Assembly: GCF_004519315.1 (NCBI RefSeq)
Contig: NZ_SOZE01000003.1
Coordinates: 341,451 to 405,450, forward strand
Reading direction: 5' to 3'
DNA from: Mucilaginibacter psychrotolerans
GTDB taxonomy: Bacteria; Bacteroidota; Bacteroidia; Sphingobacteriales; Sphingobacteriaceae
DNA: 64,000 nt
Numbering within the stretch: the first letter of the stretch is position 1; each line of letters opens with the position of its first letter. The translations under genes were made by a program, and so were the position numbers. The notes beneath the pieces were generated by a model. The model did no database searches. It was not told where the DNA came from and saw only the letters and a list, made by a program, of their open reading frames with translations. Positions 34,727 to 44,342 of the stretch are shown here, in pieces.

Positions 34727-35608
34727 TTATTTGAGTTGCCTTAAGTACAACTTGGTTTTAAACTTCATCTTTTTAAGTAATCCTACCTTCGGGTTATATT
34801 GTTGTAGCAAGCTATTTGCATACGCAGGAAAGCTTGCGTAATGATTAGTAATTTCTGTATAGATATAGTTATCAATTGCCGAATGCAGTTCCCGCGTTAA
34901 TAAAGTGCGGTATCGCAGTTCGTTTTTGATGCGTAGTCGTAACTGAATGCGGTTATTTAAGATTTTCTTTAACTTCTCTTTGTCTGTTGTTTTTGATACC
35001 GAATTTTCTGAAAAATGTACAATGGTATTCAAAGTTTTATCTACCGATACAACTGCTTTACTTTTTAACAGCCTAAACAAAAGATCGTATTCCTGTGAAG
35101 AGCTTAAATCTTCGTCCCAACCTTTTACCGCCAGTACCGAACTTGTACGCCACAGATTTGAACTAGTGATACCCAGGTTAGAAGTGATCAGGCCTTTCCA
35201 AACGTTGTTATCCGTACGCCTGATAACCTCTTTATCCTGGCTTAGGTACTTAAGCGTGCATTCACCGGCTATCACATCAGCATTTGTTTCTGTTGCAACT
35301 TGTAATTGCCTGTATATTTTATTAGGGAGTAGCTCGTCGTCGGCATCTAAAAACTGTATCCATGTACCTTTAGCGTGCCGTAACCCGAGGTTGCGCGCAG
35401 CAGGTGCGCCTTTTTTGGTTTCTTTTAAAATCTGTATAAGTTCGGGAAAACGGCGCTGTTGGTGCAATAATGCCTGTAATGTATTATCCGTTGAATTATT
35501 TTCTACGAGAATTATTTCAACGTCTTTAATAGATTGGTTAACAACACTATTAACGGCCCGCTCAATAAAACTTTCGCAATTATGACAAGGAATAACTACC
35601 GATACCAT
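34727..35608 (-). CDS. glycosyltransferase family 2
   Basis: A 293-residue GT2 enzyme with MVSVVIPCHNCESFIERAV, DVEIILVENNSTDNTL, KGAPAARNLGLRHAKGTWIQFLDADDELLP (the DAD metal motif) and LTSSQEYDLLF-like acceptor region as SSSQEYDLLFRLL. The C-terminal part (about 200-293) is helical and basic. It is 20 bases after the flippase gene. Specificity is unknown. Confidence 0.9.
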   Translation of the reverse strand: MVSVVIPCHNCESFIERAVNSVVNQSIKDVEIILVENNSTDNTLQALLHQQRRFPELIQILKETKKGAPAARNLGLRHAKGTWIQFLDADDELLPNKIYRQLQVATETNADVIAGECTLKYLSQDKEVIRRTDNNVWKGLITSNLGITSSNLWRTSSVLAVKGWDEDLSSSQEYDLLFRLLKSKAVVSVDKTLNTIVHFSENSVSKTTDKEKLKKILNNRIQLRLRIKNELRYRTLLTRELHSAIDNYIYTEITNHYASFPAYANSLLQQYNPKVGLLKKMKFKTKLYLRQLK

Positions 35609-35628
35609 TTTGTGTTAATTTATATGAA

Positions 35629-37092
35629 TTAGTTTTTCCTGAAGCCTTTGTATAAAGCCATTAATTCTTCTTTCATCAGCAGCCAAATGGTTAGGCCGTA
35701 GCAACCACATGTAAGGGCTCCTATGATGAGGTAGTTTACGCCTACCCATTTAAAAAAGTAAGTTACAGCCGCTGTAATTATTGCTGCAATAACAGGTGCT
35801 TTTATAGCTATAATAAACTCTTTAAAGCTGATTTTAATAGGAATTAAATAATTGAAAGTATACTGGGCAAATAGCACTACTACCAGTTTATTTATTAAAA
35901 TGGCGTACGCAGCTCCTGTTATGCCATAATAGTAAATGCCTACAGCCAATGACGGCAAAAATATAAGCGCTTTTAAAACCTGCTGTTTCATTTCAAGTCC
36001 CGGTTTGCCAAGACCTCGTAATAAGGCGGTATTACCACTGACCAATATGTGCAACATTACTGATAACGATAATATTTGCAGGGGCAATACTGTTTCGGTC
36101 CATTTGGCACCAAATATCTTTACTACAAATTGCTCGCCCGATACGATGAAATAAACCATTATCGGAAATATGCACAAGCAATTGAAAAGAATAACTTTCA
36201 GATAATATCGTTTTAAAGATTCCGGGTCGCCCTGTTTCTTACCGTAAATGGGGTACATTACGTTATTTATCACAGCCATCAGCCTGCTGCGGAAGGTATC
36301 AGTTAAAACAAAGGCCAGCGTGTATATACCTAACGAAGACGCGCCTAACAACTTCCCAATTAACAGGTAATCAATGTTGTTATACAGGTAATTCAAGATA
36401 TTGGAGCCCGTTGTGTAAACGCCAAAGCCGAATACATCTTTAAAAGCTTGTTTCTCCATTATGAACGCTGGCTTCCACTTTGTAGCATTGAAAAACAGCG
36501 GCATGGCAAACAGCACTGTTGCCACCGAATTGAATACCAGCGACCAAACCCCGGCACCCATCAAGGCCATAACCAGGGATATACTGCCTGCCAGTATATT
36601 CGAGGTGTTATCTATAAAAGCAAGCTTTTTAAAATTCATTTGTTTGGTTAGCTGTGCTTTATGCACCAAGTTAATGGGACTGAACAAAATCCCGACACTT
36701 AATACCGGTACAATCTGCTTCAGCATAGGTTCGTGATAAAAACTCGCTGCGGGCTGCGCAACCCCAAAACTCATGATGAGAAAAAGAAACCCCGACCAGA
36801 TAACACCTACCCAAAATGCCGTATGAAAGTGTTCGTTGCGTAGATCCTCAGCTTTTCGTTGAACCAAAGCCGCACCAACGCCTAAGTCATTTAATACTTG
36901 TACAAAACCAGTAAAAACAACCGCCATACCTACAAGCCCGAACTGGCTTGGGAAAAGCAGCTTGGCAAGAATAAGTTTTAATCCAAACGCAAATGCCTGA
37001 TTAATGATCATTTGAACAAAATTCCAAATGATACCGCTGGCTACCAATTTCTTATCGGTTTGTATAACAGGCTTTTTTAAAATGGTCTCCAT
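35629..37092 (-). CDS. Wzx-type polysaccharide flippase (MOP/PST family)
   Basis: A 487-residue membrane protein with about 12-14 helices, matching lipopolysaccharide/EPS flippases. The N-terminal SGIIWNFVQMIINQAFAFGLKLILAKLL and PSQFGLVGMAVVFTGFVQVLNDLGVGAALVQ segments are typical of the WzxC/PST branch, as is TLAFVLTDTFRSRLMAVINNVMYPIYGK. It moves the undecaprenyl-linked repeat across the inner membrane. It lies between GT4 and GT2 genes in the same direction. Confidence 0.93.
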   Translation of the reverse strand: METILKKPVIQTDKKLVASGIIWNFVQMIINQAFAFGLKLILAKLLFPSQFGLVGMAVVFTGFVQVLNDLGVGAALVQRKAEDLRNEHFHTAFWVGVIWSGFLFLIMSFGVAQPAASFYHEPMLKQIVPVLSVGILFSPINLVHKAQLTKQMNFKKLAFIDNTSNILAGSISLVMALMGAGVWSLVFNSVATVLFAMPLFFNATKWKPAFIMEKQAFKDVFGFGVYTTGSNILNYLYNNIDYLLIGKLLGASSLGIYTLAFVLTDTFRSRLMAVINNVMYPIYGKKQGDPESLKRYYLKVILFNCLCIFPIMVYFIVSGEQFVVKIFGAKWTETVLPLQILSLSVMLHILVSGNTALLRGLGKPGLEMKQQVLKALIFLPSLAVGIYYYGITGAAYAILINKLVVVLFAQYTFNYLIPIKISFKEFIIAIKAPVIAAIITAAVTYFFKWVGVNYLIIGALTCGCYGLTIWLLMKEELMALYKGFRKN

Positions 37093-37130
37093 TTAATATA
37101 GTGTATTTTATGCAAATTGCGTTCGTTCAC

Positions 37131-38351
37131 CTACACAACAGGTAGTTCCGACGCTTTCTTTGCTGATGTCACAGCAGAGGTAATAAAACGATATAATGCC
37201 CTATGTTTATCGATATATTTATCTACCGAAAACTTACCTGCCTCGTTAACGCAGTTCAACTTCTTTTCCGCAAGTTCGTCTGTATTATTTAAGATATGTG
37301 TTATCTCAGCTAACAGATGTCCAGATTCGGGCGAAAATATCCATGAGCTATTCGGACTGTAAAGCTCTTTTAATCCGCCCCTGTCTGATTGCACCACAGG
37401 AACCATATAGGAAAGCGATTCTATGACTATGCGCCCAAAAGGTTCGTGCCATAATGCAGGTACTATTAATACGTCTATGTTGCTGTAGAAATCGGCCGGC
37501 TTAATAATGCCGGTAAACTCATGTTCAATACCTACCAGTTTAGCTTGAAGTTTAGTTATAAACTCTGCTTCACCTTTTCCCGCCAACACCAGTTTAATTT
37601 TATTCTTCAGCTTTGCAGGTAACAAAGCCAGCTCATCTATCATGTATTCAACGCCCTTATCTTTATCGATCCGACCGATGTACCCAAATGTAATTTTGAG
37701 TGATGGGGCCTTTATTTTTAAGGCAGATTCGCTTGTATCAACCGCGTTGTAAATAACGCTGCCATTACTACGCACTTCTTTACTAAAGGCGCTGTACCGT
37801 TCTAAAATAAAATTGCTGATACCTATAAAATAGTCGGGATACTTGAAAAAGCGTTTTTTAACAGAGCTAGTGACTTCGCAAGGCGCGCATAACGATGCAC
37901 AATTACCGTTATTATACATATTGCATTTATGGCAAAGCATATAATAATCGCGCATGGAATGCACTAACGGAATATCAAGGGATTTAATGGTGCGCCATAA
38001 ATAAGGCGAGAATCCCTGGATACTGTTAGTATGTACAATTTCCGGCGATATGCGTTTAAGTATCGCTTTTATTTTATTGTGATACGAAAAGTTGAAGGAA
38101 TCAAACAAATGCCAAAGCACCTTGGTAGCCTGCGAACGTTTTTGTTTTTGATAGCTATTGAATATATTTTGTTGCTTTATGCTAATTACTACTACACCAT
38201 TCACCCTGTATACTTTGTCCTGTAAACCAGTGGTTAGCACATAAACCTTGTTACCGGCGGCAAGCATCCCTTCTGCAAGCAGCTTTACCGAAATTTCGGC
38301 TCCGCCAACAAAAGCTGGAAAATAATAGGTATTAGTTATCAGAATTTTCAT
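37131..38351 (-). CDS. glycosyltransferase family 4
   Basis: A 406-residue GT-B enzyme. N-terminal acceptor domain: ITNTYYFPAFVGGAEISVKLLAEGM, HTNSIQGFSPYLWRTI; then a Cys-rich insertion (CHKCNMYNNGNCASLCAPCEV, about residues 142-162) typical of some GT4 branches; the C-terminal nucleotide-binding domain has GYIGRIDKDKGVEYMIDEL and PALWHEPFGRIVIESLSYMVPVV. Its start overlaps the stop of the upstream GT4 by 4 bases (ATGA), so translation is coupled. Confidence 0.9.
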   Translation of the reverse strand: MKILITNTYYFPAFVGGAEISVKLLAEGMLAAGNKVYVLTTGLQDKVYRVNGVVVISIKQQNIFNSYQKQKRSQATKVLWHLFDSFNFSYHNKIKAILKRISPEIVHTNSIQGFSPYLWRTIKSLDIPLVHSMRDYYMLCHKCNMYNNGNCASLCAPCEVTSSVKKRFFKYPDYFIGISNFILERYSAFSKEVRSNGSVIYNAVDTSESALKIKAPSLKITFGYIGRIDKDKGVEYMIDELALLPAKLKNKIKLVLAGKGEAEFITKLQAKLVGIEHEFTGIIKPADFYSNIDVLIVPALWHEPFGRIVIESLSYMVPVVQSDRGGLKELYSPNSSWIFSPESGHLLAEITHILNNTDELAEKKLNCVNEAGKFSVDKYIDKHRALYRFITSAVTSAKKASELPVV

Positions 38352-39520
38352 GCAACTACTGCTTTCGGCTTAAAAACCTCAACCAATTCACCTGGAGTAC
38401 CATTAGAAAGGGCATATTTTTTTAGAACGAACTGCCTGATCTTTGATACAAAGGCCCCTTCATCAAATGATTCAGCGTGGCTTCTAATAAATTCGCTGTC
38501 AAACTCCAGCTGTTCAAACTTCTCAACTGCGGCGGTTAATGATTCTTTGGTTTGTTCTTCAAAAAATACCGCTGTAGAATGTAAAGAGTCGCCTTCATAG
38601 GGTATCATGGTTTCCAATACTCCCCCTTTACCATATGCAATTACCGGCCGACCAGAAGCATTGGCTTCCAATGGTGTTATGCCGTAATCTTCCAATTGTG
38701 GAAAAATAAATGCTTTGCAGTTTGCATAAACACCAGCAAGTTCTTCGCTATTTAAGCCGCTTAAATAGGTAATGTTAGGGCCTGATTTTTTCTTAATTTC
38801 AGCTTCCATGGTGCCTTTACCAACAACAACCAATTTTTTATCGGGCATAGCTATAAAGGTATCAACAACCATATCCACCTTTTTATAAGGCTCAAAGCGC
38901 GACACTACCAAATAGTATTCACCAGCCCTGCCGGACAGGAAAAAGTTATTGCACTTTACGGATGGGTTAATAATGGCCACTTCATTTTTAGGTTGATACG
39001 CCGCCTGTATCCTCGGTAGCACTTCTTTTGAATTTGTAATAAACCAATTGGTTCTATCGGCAAAGGCTTTATCAAAACCCTTTAAAAAATTCAACACTTT
39101 GGTGTAAACGAATTTCTTTACAAGTCCGGCATTAAATACTTTTTCATATGATTCTGTGCTCCACACCAGGCGAAACGGGTTATGGCAATAGGTGATAACA
39201 AGCGTTTTAGGACTTGTTTTTATATATTTAGCGCAATGCGTGGTAGATTGTAGCACAATATCGTACCCACTTACATCTAATTGCTGCATAGCTAAAATCC
39301 CCAGCGGGAAATAAAATCTCTTACAATTTTTTTCGCTGCGGATGAATTTGCCAAACCAGCTTGTTTTTACGTCGCAATCCTTAAATTCGGGATAGGTGTT
39401 CTGCGAATCGTAACTTAATGTATAAACGGGTGCTTCAGGGAAAGCATTATGAAAGCTAAGGGCAACCTGTTCTGCACCTCCTTTACACACAAGGTTGTCG
39501 TGTACAATTGCTATTTTCAT
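38348..39520 (-). CDS. glycosyltransferase family 4 (WbaZ-like)
   Basis: A 390-residue GT-B enzyme. It starts MKIAIVHDNLVCKGGAEQVALSF, as in the WbaZ-like branch, followed by ITYCHNPFRLVWS, SRFEPYKKVDMVVDTF, a VVVGKGTMEAEI segment and the sugar-nucleotide motif FPQLEDYGITPLEANASGRPVIAY. Its gene overlaps the next GT4 by 4 bases. The 128-base gap upstream (39521-39648) contains a sequence weakly resembling the leader element described at 45202 and 52178. Confidence 0.9.
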   Translation of the reverse strand: MKIAIVHDNLVCKGGAEQVALSFHNAFPEAPVYTLSYDSQNTYPEFKDCDVKTSWFGKFIRSEKNCKRFYFPLGILAMQQLDVSGYDIVLQSTTHCAKYIKTSPKTLVITYCHNPFRLVWSTESYEKVFNAGLVKKFVYTKVLNFLKGFDKAFADRTNWFITNSKEVLPRIQAAYQPKNEVAIINPSVKCNNFFLSGRAGEYYLVVSRFEPYKKVDMVVDTFIAMPDKKLVVVGKGTMEAEIKKKSGPNITYLSGLNSEELAGVYANCKAFIFPQLEDYGITPLEANASGRPVIAYGKGGVLETMIPYEGDSLHSTAVFFEEQTKESLTAAVEKFEQLEFDSEFIRSHAESFDEGAFVSKIRQFVLKKYALSNGTPGELVEVFKPKAVVA

Positions 39521-39648
39521 GGTTTTATATTGGTTTTAGATAGATAGTGATTTAAAAGCCGCCAAGAGTACCGATAGCATAAAGCTGGCCAGGCCAACCT
39601 TACAACCGGATATACTGTAGTTCGCAAAAAATTGAGCGGAATTATAGT

Positions 39649-40644
39649 TTAACGGCTATAATTTTGAATAATTTGTTTGATACCCTGGTAGGCATCTTTA
39701 GTAACGTAGTTACCAGAGTCGTCTCTGAATACCAATCCGTAACACGCTTCATTAGGATCTTTGTTTTTAAGCGCCGGCTGGTCATAGAGTTCATAAATGA
39801 ACACCGCTTTAACCCCTCTGGAAATGAGGTCAGGTATACACTCTGCAAAATACTGGCTTTGCCTTGCGAAACTTACTTTACCTGTGCCTTTTGAATAGTT
39901 AACTTCCGTTACCCAAACGGGTTTATTAAACCTGCGTTTAAATTCGGAAAGTACGTCGTCGCCCTTTGGCCTGGCGGCACCAATTGGCCCCATGTTAGAG
40001 TACCAGTGGCAGCCGATAATATCGTAATTAACATTATTGTCCTTCAATAATTGCAAATAATAATAATGTATGTAGCTAACAGAAAGGGTTACCCTTACAT
40101 TTTGATTTTTAGATTTAAGCCCATCTATAAACCCTTTTATAGCGCCAATTATCTTTTGCGATTTTTCGATATTGTAATCCGCTCTTGTTTTTCCGCTAGG
40201 ATCGCCGGGAAGCATCATTTTGTTATCGGCCTCGTTATTAACCTCCAGTACCGACAGATACTTTCCGTAACGCGTTGCAAAGTTTTGCCCTTGCGTATAG
40301 CTTTTTTGGTAAATAGATTCGTTGTCCAAACCTTTTAGCCCACTTTGCATCAGCACCGGGAGCGCCGCTATATTATTGACTTTTAACTTAGTAAGTAATT
40401 GAACAAATAATTGCTCTTTTTTTGCATAACCATTGCTATCCAGCAACACATCAAAACGGTAACTTTTCAGCTTTAAGTCGTTTAGCTGGCTTACCTGTTC
40501 ATCGATATTATTATAGTAGGCCAGTTGTGTAAGCGGGTGTCCGTTTATACCCCATACAATTGGGTTGCTGGGTATTTGAGCATTGCATTTGCAACAAATA
40601 CATAATACAATTAACGCCGCACTGGCAGTAAGTAAGTTACGCAT
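39649..40644 (-). CDS. secreted glycoside-hydrolase-like protein of the EPS locus (clan-A TIM barrel)
   Basis: A 331-residue secreted protein with a signal peptide (about 1-22, ending CKCNAQ). The TIM-barrel domain carries both expected carboxylates: Glu138 in VNNEADN at the end of strand 4 (acid/base type Asn-Glu) and Glu247 in WVTEVNYS (nucleophile position), plus YDIIGCHWYSNM and IYELYDQP. EPS loci often encode such hydrolases to trim or release polymer. It overlaps the polymerase gene by 8 bases and is a paralog of the lipoprotein at 23915. The exact family number is not assigned. Confidence 0.8.
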   Translation of the reverse strand: MRNLLTASAALIVLCICCKCNAQIPSNPIVWGINGHPLTQLAYYNNIDEQVSQLNDLKLKSYRFDVLLDSNGYAKKEQLFVQLLTKLKVNNIAALPVLMQSGLKGLDNESIYQKSYTQGQNFATRYGKYLSVLEVNNEADNKMMLPGDPSGKTRADYNIEKSQKIIGAIKGFIDGLKSKNQNVRVTLSVSYIHYYYLQLLKDNNVNYDIIGCHWYSNMGPIGAARPKGDDVLSEFKRRFNKPVWVTEVNYSKGTGKVSFARQSQYFAECIPDLISRGVKAVFIYELYDQPALKNKDPNEACYGLVFRDDSGNYVTKDAYQGIKQIIQNYSR

Positions 40645-41971
40645 TACTTAACATTTTAGGAGCCGGAGTATAGGTATAAACAGGCTCTTCGTAAATTAAA
40701 GGTTCCTTGTTGTTTTGCAGAACATAACCTAAAGCTATGTATATCCATAAAGAAGGGTAAGCAAACTCTGGTACGGTGGCCATCATAATTAGGTAAACCA
40801 TAAACAAACCGGCTTTGTAGCAAATAGATAATAATTTGCCCGGTATGTCGAGCCATAAATTCCTGAGCACGAATGCTGTAAATACCATTATTCCTATCAG
40901 CCCATTGTTTACAATAATGGTTGAGAAAAAGTCTGTAGAGCGTACATAACCGAAACCGATTCCAAATGCCTGACTAAAAACATTAAGACTTGCCCAATAG
41001 GATACGTGTGTAAAAAAACCGTTGCTTCTGTCCCTGGCAGAAGCGCTGCTCTCCAGTTTGCCTGCAAACACAAAGTTGTAAATGCTGTCTAGCATATGCT
41101 GAAAAATATCCAGTTGTAAAACAAAACACAATAAAACCACCCCTATGCTGAGGTAATAAAACAACTGAAATTGCCGGCGATATATGATCCAAAACCCTCC
41201 GAATAATATCATACAGGCGTACGCGGTGGTAGAGAATGTTAAAATGAGACAACCAAGCAGCAAAAACTTATCAAAAGTTCTGTTCAGGCCAAAAGTTAAT
41301 ACCCAAAACGGGAAAACCGTAAACACGAACATAGATGGCTCGCCGGTGTAGCTCTTAAAGCGCATCATACTGATACCGCCAAGATTTACTGTTTGAAAAA
41401 GCGACGCCGATTTTTCCCCCTCGCCGAAGGTGCGATTAACCATAAAATCTCCGTTTTGCCCGGTAAGCATATAAAAACAAAACTCGTAGAAACCGTATAG
41501 GCATAAAAGGCGCAAGCCCCAGTAGATGTAATCTATAATTTTATCGGTAGAGAAATATTTTACATACGCGTATATCACAAAGCCAACCAGCAACGGCAGG
41601 GTTTGGGTTAGGTGCGATTTGCGGTAGAATGTCTTGGTAAAATCATTATGGTTTATTAAGATGAGTGGCTTGATCAGTTTTAAATTGGTAACTAAATTTA
41701 TAAACTGCGAGCAAAAACTCAATACCGTTACCACGCAAAGGAAATAAAATAAGTCGCGGTAAAACATGTATTTGTTTTCCTTTAAGGTAGATAACGGTAT
41801 AACAAAGAACATTAAGCCTGCTAACACCGTAATGATTGTGGTACCCGGAATAACCGGAACCACTAAGAAAGCCGTTATGGGGAAAAACAACATCAAAAAG
41901 TTAACGTAACGGGAAAGGAAATTACCTGCTACGTTGGCTGTCTGTTGTAAAGAAAAATTGTTACCTATCAT
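40637..41971 (-). CDS. Wzy-like O-antigen/EPS polymerase (polytopic membrane protein)
   Basis: A 444-residue membrane protein with about 10-12 hydrophobic segments (e.g. FLMLFFPITAFLVVPVIPG, LPLLVGFVIYAYVKYF, FLLLGCLILTFSTTAYACMILFGGFWII, GLFMVYLIMMATVPEFAYPSLWIYIAL). A larger hydrophilic loop lies in the middle (FMVNRTFGEGEKSASLFQTVNLGG), as in Wzy/WaaL proteins. Sequence conservation in this class is low, so the call rests on topology and position between Wzc and the glycosyltransferases. It joins repeat units in the periplasm. Confidence 0.75.
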   Translation of the reverse strand: MIGNNFSLQQTANVAGNFLSRYVNFLMLFFPITAFLVVPVIPGTTIITVLAGLMFFVIPLSTLKENKYMFYRDLFYFLCVVTVLSFCSQFINLVTNLKLIKPLILINHNDFTKTFYRKSHLTQTLPLLVGFVIYAYVKYFSTDKIIDYIYWGLRLLCLYGFYEFCFYMLTGQNGDFMVNRTFGEGEKSASLFQTVNLGGISMMRFKSYTGEPSMFVFTVFPFWVLTFGLNRTFDKFLLLGCLILTFSTTAYACMILFGGFWIIYRRQFQLFYYLSIGVVLLCFVLQLDIFQHMLDSIYNFVFAGKLESSASARDRSNGFFTHVSYWASLNVFSQAFGIGFGYVRSTDFFSTIIVNNGLIGIMVFTAFVLRNLWLDIPGKLLSICYKAGLFMVYLIMMATVPEFAYPSLWIYIALGYVLQNNKEPLIYEEPVYTYTPAPKMLSNA

Positions 41972-41992
41972 AATACACTGATAATCGCTATC

Positions 41993-44296
41993 TTAATTTA
42001 CTTTATCTCCATAACCCATACCGTATCCGTAGCCCGAGTAAGCCGATCCCGAAAAATCAACGTCGTTAATAACGAGGTACAGATTTTCAACATTATCCTT
42101 GGTCTTGATGTCATTCAGTATCTCGATTTGATTTTTGTTGGTGTAGTTGTGTCGGCAAACGAAAATGGTCATATCTACATGCTTTTGAATTACCAATGCA
42201 TCCGAAACCAAACCTACAGGAGGGCTGTCAATTAACACAAAGTCGAATTTGGTACGCAAATCAGCAATTAATTCCGGTAACCTGTCGCTCAACAGCAGTT
42301 CGCTGGCATTGGCAACAACTGGTCCAGACGATATCACAAAGCAATTGTCATCAAACATACTTGGCTTTATTATTTTGCTCAAAGGCAAATCGTCCATTAC
42401 GTAATTGGTAAACCCAGGCTTTGTTGCATCTAATCCTAAAAACCCAGATAAACGAGGTTTACGCAGGTCTAATTCAACCAACACAACGCTTTTGCCCGAC
42501 ATGGCTAAGGTGCTGCCAAGGTTAGATGTTAAAAAGGTTTTTCCCTCACCCTCTACGCTGGAGGTGATCATTATAACGCTAGACTGGTCGTTATCCAACA
42601 ATCCGCGCAATTTGGTGCGCAACGTCCTAAAACTCTCTGTAACAGGCGATCTCGAATTTATATCTACTAGATATTTGCCCGATGACTTATTGTGGCCTAT
42701 CTTTCCTATAACCAATACGTCGGTCTGTTTTTCTATATCCGCTTCCGAATTAATCTTCCTTGCAAACAAACTCTTAGAGTTTACGTATCCGAGTGGTACG
42801 ATAAATCCAAGAAAAAACGACATTACATATATGATTGGTTTTACTGGTTTGGAAGGCGTTTTTGTACTTTTTGCGTTATCAACAACCCGGGAATAAGGCA
42901 TGTCCGCAGCTTTGGCCATGGCCGTTTCCTCCCGTTTCTGTAACAGGTAAACATATAATTGTTGCTTTAACTCTTGCTGTCTTGCAAAATCACCCAGTGC
43001 ACGTTGCTTACCCGGAACAGCCTTAATGTTATTATTAACGATACTATTTTGCGTGCTGGATCCTGCACTCGTCAACTCTATTTCCCGTGCGTAGCTGTCG
43101 ATGCTTTGCAATAAGTTACGGCGGGCCAGTTGTATTTGTTGATCGATGTTTTGAATAACCGGATTCGTTTCCGTATAAGATAGTTTGCTTTTCTCCCGTT
43201 CGTTTATAAGGTTGTTGTATTGTGCCAAACCTGTTGCAAACGAAGTATTTTGTATACTAAGCGAACTGGGTATAACCTCTTTATTACCCGGGTCGCTCAG
43301 TCTGTTCTTTAAGCTTTTGATAATAGAAAGTTGAACCTGCTGCTGCTGGTATCTGTCCGCATAAATACTTGCATTACCTACCAATACTTTAGATTGCTCG
43401 TCTATATCAGTTATGTTATTGCTGCTTCTAAATGCCTGATAGTCTTTTTCAATTCCGCTAAGTTCTTCTGCCACCACCGCAATACGGTTATTTACAAAGT
43501 TGATAGTGCTATCTATATTACGTTTACGGTTCGCCAGGTTATCGGCAAGATATTGGTTCATTAAATTTTGCAATATTGCCTCACCCTTTTTGGAATTGGG
43601 GTAGTATAAAGTAAACTCAACCGTGGTGGTGGCTTTATCGGTAAATTCGGCATCATAGCTGTTTAACAAACCTGTAACCGCATCATCCTCCGACATAATG
43701 TTCACCGAAAATTCCTGCTTAACAGGCAATACGCCCGGCCTTTTTGAAATCTGAATATTATACTGTGGAAGGCTGACGGTTTTACCGAAAGGTACTTTCA
43801 AATTAACATCCTCATCGCTATTGGCAATGTTGAGGGTGTTTTCATCAACAACGTTTATTACGTATTTGCGCAACTGCAACGAGTCTACTTTGTTTTTGGT
43901 AATACTTACGATAAAGGGCGTTTCCTGGTATGCCTCTGTGGCCAGCAATCCGCTTTTGAAAAAATATTGGATATTTAGCTGCATATTTTGCACCACTTCT
44001 TTCATCAAATTCCTCGAACGCAATACATCCCCCTCGTTTTTTATATTATCAGTTATATTCAAGGCTGATGATGCACCGCCGTTGGCGAACTGAGATGAAG
44101 CATCGGGTGATGTGGGGTGCTGTTGAAGTAAAATGGTACTGGTAACGAGGTATTGCTTTGTCGCAAAGGTTACATACGCATAAGCCAGTCCTAAAAACAC
44201 CACGAAGCTGATTGCGAACAAATACCAGTGCGATTTGATCTGTAAAAGAAAATTACTGATGGCATTGCCGTTTTCTTTTACCAGGCGAGTTTCCAT
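41993..44296 (-). CDS. Wzc-type polysaccharide co-polymerase and tyrosine autokinase
   Basis: A 767-residue inner-membrane protein that controls chain length and export through phosphorylation. The N-terminal Wzz domain starts with a membrane helix (about 26-46), followed by long coiled-coil helices (about 240-460) and a second helix (about 492-510, IYVMSFFLGFIVPLGYV). The cytoplasmic BY-kinase domain has Walker A SVEGEGKTFLTSNLG, Walker A' VVLVELDLRKPRLSG and Walker B FDFVLIDSPPVG. The C-terminal tail SAYSGYGYGMGYG is the tyrosine cluster. It follows wza by 46 bases. Confidence 0.95.
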   Translation of the reverse strand: METRLVKENGNAISNFLLQIKSHWYLFAISFVVFLGLAYAYVTFATKQYLVTSTILLQQHPTSPDASSQFANGGASSALNITDNIKNEGDVLRSRNLMKEVVQNMQLNIQYFFKSGLLATEAYQETPFIVSITKNKVDSLQLRKYVINVVDENTLNIANSDEDVNLKVPFGKTVSLPQYNIQISKRPGVLPVKQEFSVNIMSEDDAVTGLLNSYDAEFTDKATTTVEFTLYYPNSKKGEAILQNLMNQYLADNLANRKRNIDSTINFVNNRIAVVAEELSGIEKDYQAFRSSNNITDIDEQSKVLVGNASIYADRYQQQQVQLSIIKSLKNRLSDPGNKEVIPSSLSIQNTSFATGLAQYNNLINEREKSKLSYTETNPVIQNIDQQIQLARRNLLQSIDSYAREIELTSAGSSTQNSIVNNNIKAVPGKQRALGDFARQQELKQQLYVYLLQKREETAMAKAADMPYSRVVDNAKSTKTPSKPVKPIIYVMSFFLGFIVPLGYVNSKSLFARKINSEADIEKQTDVLVIGKIGHNKSSGKYLVDINSRSPVTESFRTLRTKLRGLLDNDQSSVIMITSSVEGEGKTFLTSNLGSTLAMSGKSVVLVELDLRKPRLSGFLGLDATKPGFTNYVMDDLPLSKIIKPSMFDDNCFVISSGPVVANASELLLSDRLPELIADLRTKFDFVLIDSPPVGLVSDALVIQKHVDMTIFVCRHNYTNKNQIEILNDIKTKDNVENLYLVINDVDFSGSAYSGYGYGMGYGDKVN

Positions 44297-44342
44297 AAAG
44301 ATATGTTTAGTTTATTTTTAGATAGATAGTTTGTATGCGCCT

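Noticed and set aside
39582..39604. Third copy of the EPS leader element before the GT4 gene
   Set aside because: TGTAAG and AGCT ends match and the distance to the start is similar, but the middle differs too much to call without a statistical search; kept only as a weak hint.
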